Assembly (NCBI GenBank): GCA_027005175.1 | Contig: JALTMC010000611.1 | Span: forward strand, 1 to 8,719 | Origin: Myxococcales bacterium | GTDB taxonomy: Bacteria; Myxococcota_C; UBA6777 | Length of the DNA: 8,719 nucleotides | Reading direction: 5' to 3' | Part shown: piece after piece, positions 7,359-8,719 of the stretch | Layout: each line of letters opens with the position of its first letter | How positions within the stretch are numbered: position 1 is the first letter of the stretch | Notes under the pieces: model-generated | What the model was told of the DNA's origin: nothing | Databases searched by the model: none | Seen by the model: only the letters and a program-made list of their open reading frames with translations | Program-made: the position numbers and the translations under genes

Positions 7359-7387
7359 AAGCTACCAAGATAGAAAGCTTTCGTCAA
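7359..7387 (-). promoter_or_regulatory. Candidate sigma70-like promoter for the Cys-repeat lipoprotein gene
   Basis: On the minus strand, TTGACG (7382-7387) is followed by a 17-bp spacer and TAGCTT (7359-7364). The -35 is close to consensus. The -10 keeps only the first two bases and the last T. The predicted start of transcription is near 7352, giving a leader of about 90 nt. A perfect 10-bp palindrome, GAAAGCTTTC (7373-7382), fills the outer part of the spacer and touches the -35, a possible operator. It is a prediction from motif and spacing alone. Confidence 0.45.
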
Positions 7388-7527
7388 TATCCAAGCTCAC
7401 CTCCCTCTGCGTTTCCTTCACCGTCGAGCCAGAATTTCACTCTTCCTTTTGTACAAGCAAACTCCTCCTTACAAACCCACGCCGCCCAAAAAAGTCTCAA
7501 AAAGGGAGGGGCGAGGCTTATCGCTAC

Positions 7528-7556
7528 TTGACCCAGAGACAGGCTCTGACTAGGGT
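7528..7556 (+). promoter_or_regulatory. Candidate sigma70-like promoter for the substrate-binding lipoprotein gene
   Basis: TTGACC (7528-7533), a 17-bp spacer and TAGGGT (7551-7556) match the layout of the promoter on the opposite strand. The predicted transcription start is near 7563, leaving a leader of about 70 nt. The spacer holds a small inverted repeat, CAGAG-ACAGG-CTCTG (7534-7548). The -10 is weak (TA and final T only), so an activator may be needed; this is inference. Confidence 0.45.
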
Positions 7557-7622
7557 ATTCGGAACCTCAGCCAAAGAGCTATTTGTCATGAAAAGCCAGT
7601 GAGTCTCTTTTTCCATGGACAC

Positions 7623-7628
7623 AAGGAG
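7623..7628 (+). promoter_or_regulatory. Ribosome binding site of the substrate-binding lipoprotein gene
   Basis: AAGGAG sits 6 nt before the ATG at 7635. It supports this start over other nearby codons, and the protein then begins directly with a lipoprotein signal peptide. Confidence 0.85.
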
Positions 7629-7634
7629 AAGCCC

Positions 7635-8719
7635 ATGCCTCGCTCGATCATCGTTTCCTCCGTATTCTTTTTCGTATCCAGCCTGTGTTTGTTGGGTTGC
7701 AAAAAGAAGGACAAGCCTCAGCCTCGTCGGACGCCTGTCCGACGTGCCACAACAGCACCAGCCAAGCGTATAACAGCCCCCCAATTGGTGGGAGTGGACG
7801 CAGCCAAAAAGACAATCTATGTTGGCGCACTTAATGACGAGAGTGGCCCAGGGGCAGCGATTGGAAAGCCGTATGCTGTGGGAAAAAAGGTCTTCTTTGC
7901 AGCCGCTAATGCTACCGGTGGGATTGCCGGTTGGAAGGTCAAACTGGTTGAACAAGACCATGGCTACAACCCCAGCAAGTCAGTCCAGGCGTATGGTAAG
8001 ATCAAAAACAAGGTGCTTTATATTGCCACCAGCTTTGGGACTCCCAACACATTGCCATTGCGAGATCAACTGACCCAAGACAAGATGCTCGCCTTCCCGG
8101 CCTCTCTGTCATCGAAGATGGCCGAGCATCGATTCACACCCCCCCTCGCAACATCCTATCAACTGGAAGCGATGCGTGCCATGGATTGGGTTGTGAAAAA
8201 AGCCAAGAGAAAAAGAAGAATTCGCGCGGCTGTTGTGTATCAAAAAGACGACTATGGGCAAGATGGCCTCGAAGGCTGGCGCACCGCAGCCAAACACCAC
8301 AAGGTTAAAGTGGTGGCAGAGATCGCATTCTCTCCCCGCGATCGCTCCTTCGCTTCGGTGGTCCTCAAGCTCAAAAAAGCCCGAGCCAACTACGTGTTGT
8401 TGACCTCCTTGCCTTCCGCGACAGCCAAGATTCTCGGCACAGCTCTGAAGCTGCGCTATCGCCGCACCACCTGGATCGGCAACACCCCCACTTGGGTTGA
8501 TGCATTCTTCCGCAAGGCCAGGGTTGTCAAGTCGTTGAAACGCCTGTTTCGCAACTATTACCTGATCTCAAGCCTGCCCTTCTGGGGAGAAAAACTACCG
8601 GGGATGGAGCGTTTTATGTCGGCCTACAACAAGTATGGTAAGAAGTTGAATCCCCCTGACTTCTACCTCTTGGCATCCTATATCCAAGGGATGATTCAGG
8701 GCGAGATGCTGCGCCGGGC
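7635..8719 (+). CDS. LivK-type ABC transporter substrate-binding lipoprotein, C-terminus off the window
   Basis: The frame is open for 361 codons to the right edge. The N-terminus MPRSIIVSSVFFFVSSLCLLGC is a lipoprotein signal with lipobox LLGC and lipidated Cys22, so the product should be a membrane-tethered periplasmic binding protein. Residues about 23-58 are a basic, Pro/Ala-rich tether (KKKDKPQPRR...). The Peripla_BP_6 fold starts near residue 61 with IYVGALNDESGPGA, then NATGGIAGWKVKLVEQD (92-108) and YNPSKSVQAY, the usual GGI.G and D..y.p signatures. ATSFGTPNT (131-139) aligns with the ligand-contact loop after strand four, and YQKDDYGQDGLEGW (202-215) opens the second lobe. The family is usually about 380-420 residues, so perhaps 20-60 are missing. 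Relatives bind branched-chain amino acids, amides or other small acids; the ligand cannot be read from the sequence. Permease and ATPase genes, if linked, would lie to the right. It is divergent from the Cys-repeat lipoprotein gene. Confidence 0.92.
   Translation, partial: MPRSIIVSSVFFFVSSLCLLGCKKKDKPQPRRTPVRRATTAPAKRITAPQLVGVDAAKKTIYVGALNDESGPGAAIGKPYAVGKKVFFAAANATGGIAGWKVKLVEQDHGYNPSKSVQAYGKIKNKVLYIATSFGTPNTLPLRDQLTQDKMLAFPASLSSKMAEHRFTPPLATSYQLEAMRAMDWVVKKAKRKRRIRAAVVYQKDDYGQDGLEGWRTAAKHHKVKVVAEIAFSPRDRSFASVVLKLKKARANYVLLTSLPSATAKILGTALKLRYRRTTWIGNTPTWVDAFFRKARVVKSLKRLFRNYYLISSLPFWGEKLPGMERFMSAYNKYGKKLNPPDFYLLASYIQGMIQGEMLRR

Larger units (their letters stand above)
7261..7634. other. Divergent intergenic control region between two lipoprotein genes
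   Basis: This 374-bp stretch separates two outward-facing genes and contains no supportable coding sequence. A plus-strand open frame running through it ends at 7602, lacks a ribosome site and is judged chance. The region carries one candidate promoter for each gene, both ribosome sites and two A-tracts (7488-7493 and 7499-7503) upstream of the plus-strand promoter. The bases between the two -35 boxes (7388-7527) show no other clear motif. Confidence 0.75.

Noticed and set aside
7315-7602. 95-codon plus-strand open frame in the divergent intergenic region
   Set aside because: It overlaps both candidate promoters, has no ribosome site and no family resemblance. The properly signalled gene starts at 7635.

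Overview
This 8.7 kb window has moderate GC and gives a partial view of a Gram-negative chromosome. It holds three genes and two informative intergenic stretches. Two of the genes encode lipoproteins, and one of these is a very large cysteine-repeat protein. That protein style is best known to me from Myxococcota, Bradymonadota and related former Deltaproteobacteria. The host call is an inference from protein style only; no rRNA or marker gene is present.

Layout from left to right. (1) Positions 1-1773, minus strand: the N-terminal 591 codons of a molybdopterin (bis-MGD type) oxidoreductase with an N-terminal [4Fe-4S] motif. Its C-terminal end lies beyond the left edge. (2) Positions 1774-2076: an intergenic stretch dominated by three copies of a degenerate direct repeat with an exact 74-bp period. 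Two of the copies share an identical 37-bp core. (3) Positions 2077-7260, minus strand: a 1727-residue lipoprotein built almost entirely from about 76 four-cysteine modules (consensus C-x5-C-x5-C-x4-C, roughly 310 cysteines). The modules fall into three zones with different linkers and composition. (4) Positions 7261-7634: a divergent intergenic region with a back-to-back pair of candidate sigma70-like promoters, each with a TTGAC-type -35 and a 17-bp spacer. (5) Positions 7635 to the right edge, plus strand: a LivK/Peripla_BP_6-type substrate-binding lipoprotein, missing only its C-terminus.

The two lipoprotein genes share one intergenic control region and both products should be exported and lipidated, so co-regulation at the cell envelope is plausible but unproven. 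The molybdoenzyme lies downstream of the giant gene on the same strand. The gap is about 300 bp and filled with repeats, so tight operon coupling is not evident. The most unusual items are the giant modular cysteine protein, with its recent exact 72-bp internal duplication and paired-module centre, and the 74-bp repeat cluster. I see no convincing defence system, CRISPR-cas locus, transposase or RNA gene.
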